6,969 bases of DNA from Alphaproteobacteria bacterium. GTDB taxonomy: Bacteria > Pseudomonadota > Alphaproteobacteria > ATCC43930 > CGMCC-115725. The translations under genes were made by a program, and so were the position numbers. This document shows positions 4,764-6,969 of the stretch, piece after piece (position 1 is the first letter of the stretch; every line of letters starts with the position of its first letter). The DNA lies in assembly GCA_030039775.1 (NCBI GenBank), contig JASHUX010000246.1, forward strand, positions 1 to 6,969, read 5' to 3'. The notes under the pieces were generated by a model. The model did not search any database. It was not told the origin of the DNA and saw only the letters and a list, made by a program, of their open reading frames with translations.

Positions 4764-6969
4764 ATGACGGCGCTGCGCGATTGGCTCAAGGCGAATAAAT
4801 TGGAAGCCGTGGCCGACGCGCTCGAAGCCGCCGACATCGATCTCGATATTTTGCCCGAGCTGAGCGAGGCGGATCTCGCCGAGCTTGGCCTGTCGCTCGG
4901 CAACCGCCGCCGCTTGTTGAAAGTCATCGCCGAGGTCGGCACGGCACCACCGGAAACGGCGGCGGCCGCCGCGCCCGAAGGCGCGGCTGACGCCGAGCGC
5001 CGCCAGGTGACGGTGATGTTTTGCGACCTGGTCGGGTCGACGGCGCTATCGGGCGCCATCGACCCCGAGCATTTGGGCGACCTGATCCGGCGTTATCAGA
5101 ACGCGGCCGGCGGCGCCATTGGCCGCTATGGCGGCTTCGTCGCCAAGTTCATGGGCGACGGCATCCTGGCGTATTTCGGCTTTCCGCAAGCGTTCGAGGA
5201 CGCGGCGGAGCGCGCGGTGCGCGCAGCGCTCGCGATCGTCAGCGACGTCGGCGGCATAGCGCGGCCCGATGGCGCCAAGCTTCAGACCCGCGTCGGCATC
5301 GCCACCGGCCTGGTCGTGGTCGGCGAGTTGATCGGCCAGGGCGCGTCGCAGGAACGCACTATCGTCGGCGAGACGCCGAATCTCGCGGCGCGGCTTCAAG
5401 CGCTGGCGGTGCCCGACCAGATCGTGGTCGCCGAGGCGACGCAGCAATTGCTCGGCGGCTTGTTCGAGCTGGGTGCCACCGGTCCGCACGCGCTCAAGGG
5501 CATCGCCGTGCCGGTCATGGCGTGGCAGGTCGTCGGGGAGGCGTCGGTCGAAAGCCGTTTCGCCGCCATCCGCCACGCCGATCTGCCGATGATCGGCCGC
5601 GCGCATGAGATGGGGATGCTGCTGGAGCGCTGGCGTCTCGCCGTTGCGGGCGAGGGCCAGATCGTCACCGTCAGCGGCGAGGCCGGCATCGGCAAGTCGC
5701 GCATCGCCCAGTCCTTGCAGGAACGGATCGCGGACCGGCACACGCGCATCCAATTGCAATGCTCGCCCTATCACAGCGACAGCGCGCTCTATCCCGTGAT
5801 CCAGCATCTGGCGCGCGCTGCGCGCTTTGCGCCCGACGACACGGCGGAGGCGAAGCTGGCGAAGCTCGCGGCGTTGTTCCCCGCCGACCGCCTGCCGCTC
5901 GCGGCGGAGCTGTTGTCGTTGCCGGTGGCGCCGTCGTCAATGAGCCCGGCGCAGCGCAAGGCCGCGACCATCGCCATGCTCAACGATGCGTTACTTCGTC
6001 TGGCCGAGGCGGAGCCGCTGTTGCTCGTGCTGGAAGACGCGCATTGGATCGACGCCACCACGCTTGAGCTGATGACGCGGCTTGCCGACAGTATCGGCGT
6101 GGCGCGGCTGTTGATCGTGGTCACCGCGCGGCCGGAATTCGCGCCGCCGTGGCAGGCGCGGGCGCACGCGACGCTGCTGACGCTGAACCGGCTGGGCCGC
6201 GCCGAATGCACCGCGCTGGTCGCGGGCGTCGCGCAGGCGCACGGCCTCACCGCCGAGACCGTGGCGGCGATCGTCGCCAAGACCGACGGCGTGCCGCTGT
6301 TCGCCGAGGAATTGACGCGGAGCGTGCTCGAACAGGCGGGGCAGGACGGCGCGGCGGTGCCGGCGACCTTGAAGGACTCGCTGATGGCGCGGCTCGACCG
6401 GCTGGGCGAGGCGCGCGAGGTGGCGCAGATCGCCTCCGTGATCGGCCGGCAATTCGCGTTCGACTTGCTCGACGCGGTGGCGCCGAAACGTGACGTGCTC
6501 GAAGCGTCGCTGGCGAAGCTCGTCACCGCCGGTATCGTTTTCCCCGAGGGCCGCGGCGTCGAACGCGGCTTCACCTTCAAGCACGCGTTGGTGCGCGACG
6601 CCGCCTATGAAAGCCTGCTCCTCGCGCGGCGGCGGGAATGGCACGAGCGTGTCGCCCGCGCCCTCGAGGAGCGGTTCCCGCAAACCGCCGCCAACGAGCC
6701 CGAATTGCTGGCCTATCATTTCGGCGAGGCCGGGCTTGCCGCCGACGCGTGCGGCTATCGCCTGAAAGCCGGCGACCGCGCCGTCACGCGCTCCGCCATG
6801 AGCGAAGCGGTGGCGAACTTCACTGCAGGCCTGAAGGCGGCCGAGGGGCTCGCCGATCCGGCGCGGCAGCGCTGGCGGCTCGATTTGTTGCTCAAGCTCG
6901 GACCGCCGTTGATGGCCACACGCGGCATGCAAGGCGGCGAAGTGGCCGACCTCTATACCCGTGCCGCCG
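4764..6969 (+). CDS. SAM domain - class III nucleotide cyclase - AAA ATPase signalling protein, 3' end beyond window
   Basis: The frame is open from the ATG at 4764 to the right edge (735 residues seen, no stop). Residues 1-58 form a SAM-like helical domain (LRDWLKANKLEAVADALEA, then LPELSEADLAELGLSLGNRR), usually a protein-interaction module. After an Ala/Pro-rich linker, 78-257 is a class III cyclase domain. Its metal-binding aspartates are Asp88 (FCDLVGST) and Asp132 (KFMGDG). Lys128 and Thr199 fit ATP recognition, and Asn206/Arg210 (PNLAARLQ) fit transition-state stabilisation, so it should make cAMP. From about 277 an AAA_16/STAND-like ATPase follows: MIGRAHEM, Walker A GEAGIGKSR (305-313), Walker B LLLVLEDAHW (419-428), then VVTARPEF (452-459). 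Residues 600-735 (FTFKHALVRDAAYESLLLAR and beyond) look like the helical region that leads into TPR-type repeats in such proteins. Relatives of about 1000-1150 residues suggest several hundred residues are missing. The input signal is unknown. Confidence 0.92.
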   Translation, partial: MTALRDWLKANKLEAVADALEAADIDLDILPELSEADLAELGLSLGNRRRLLKVIAEVGTAPPETAAAAAPEGAADAERRQVTVMFCDLVGSTALSGAIDPEHLGDLIRRYQNAAGGAIGRYGGFVAKFMGDGILAYFGFPQAFEDAAERAVRAALAIVSDVGGIARPDGAKLQTRVGIATGLVVVGELIGQGASQERTIVGETPNLAARLQALAVPDQIVVAEATQQLLGGLFELGATGPHALKGIAVPVMAWQVVGEASVESRFAAIRHADLPMIGRAHEMGMLLERWRLAVAGEGQIVTVSGEAGIGKSRIAQSLQERIADRHTRIQLQCSPYHSDSALYPVIQHLARAARFAPDDTAEAKLAKLAALFPADRLPLAAELLSLPVAPSSMSPAQRKAATIAMLNDALLRLAEAEPLLLVLEDAHWIDATTLELMTRLADSIGVARLLIVVTARPEFAPPWQARAHATLLTLNRLGRAECTALVAGVAQAHGLTAETVAAIVAKTDGVPLFAEELTRSVLEQAGQDGAAVPATLKDSLMARLDRLGEAREVAQIASVIGRQFAFDLLDAVAPKRDVLEASLAKLVTAGIVFPEGRGVERGFTFKHALVRDAAYESLLLARRREWHERVARALEERFPQTAANEPELLAYHFGEAGLAADACGYRLKAGDRAVTRSAMSEAVANFTAGLKAAEGLADPARQRWRLDLLLKLGPPLMATRGMQGGEVADLYTRAA

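Overview
The window is high-GC, densely packed bacterial DNA. Protein similarity recalled from memory, codon use and the intergenic palindromes all suggest an alphaproteobacterium (Rhizobiales or Rhodospirillales type), but no rRNA or other taxonomic marker is present, so this is an inference. I see no tRNA or rRNA gene, CRISPR array, transposase or phage gene.

Layout. (1) Positions 1-99 hold the N-terminus of a DedA-like membrane protein, reading leftwards out of the window. (2) A divergent intergenic stretch with a plausible promoter leads into a tight two-gene plus-strand unit: a family III (CaiB/BaiF) CoA-transferase (202-1377) and, 14 nt later, a crotonase-fold protein (1392-2192). The crotonase lacks both glutamates of classical enoyl-CoA hydratases. 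(3) A strong hairpin (2203-2234) separates this unit from two minus-strand genes: a small secreted six-cysteine DUF4189-like protein (2262-2645) and, upstream of it, peptide methionine sulfoxide reductase MsrA (2750-3412). (4) Positions 3413-3631 are a divergent intergenic region containing five tandem hairpins. (5) A zinc-free MDR-family NAD(P)H oxidoreductase follows (3632-4648). (6) A 115-nt gap holds a 30/18/30 imperfect inverted repeat of a dispersed-repeat type. (7) The last gene (4764 to the right edge, open) is a large signalling protein with an N-terminal SAM domain, a class III nucleotide cyclase domain with its catalytic residues intact, and an AAA/STAND-like ATPase domain.

How the genes may work together. 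The CoA-transferase and crotonase probably act on one acyl-CoA substrate: the first loads CoA onto a carboxylic acid and the second transforms the thioester. The substrate cannot be read from the sequence. MsrA repairs oxidised methionine in the cytoplasm, and the DUF4189-like protein is exported; their adjacency may be coincidental. The oxidoreductase and the cyclase are separated by a repeat and probably transcribed independently, though read-through is possible.

I do not see a clearly new multi-gene system. The points most worth checking are the crotonase with substituted catalytic residues, the five-hairpin cluster, and the repeat abutting the cyclase ribosome-binding site.
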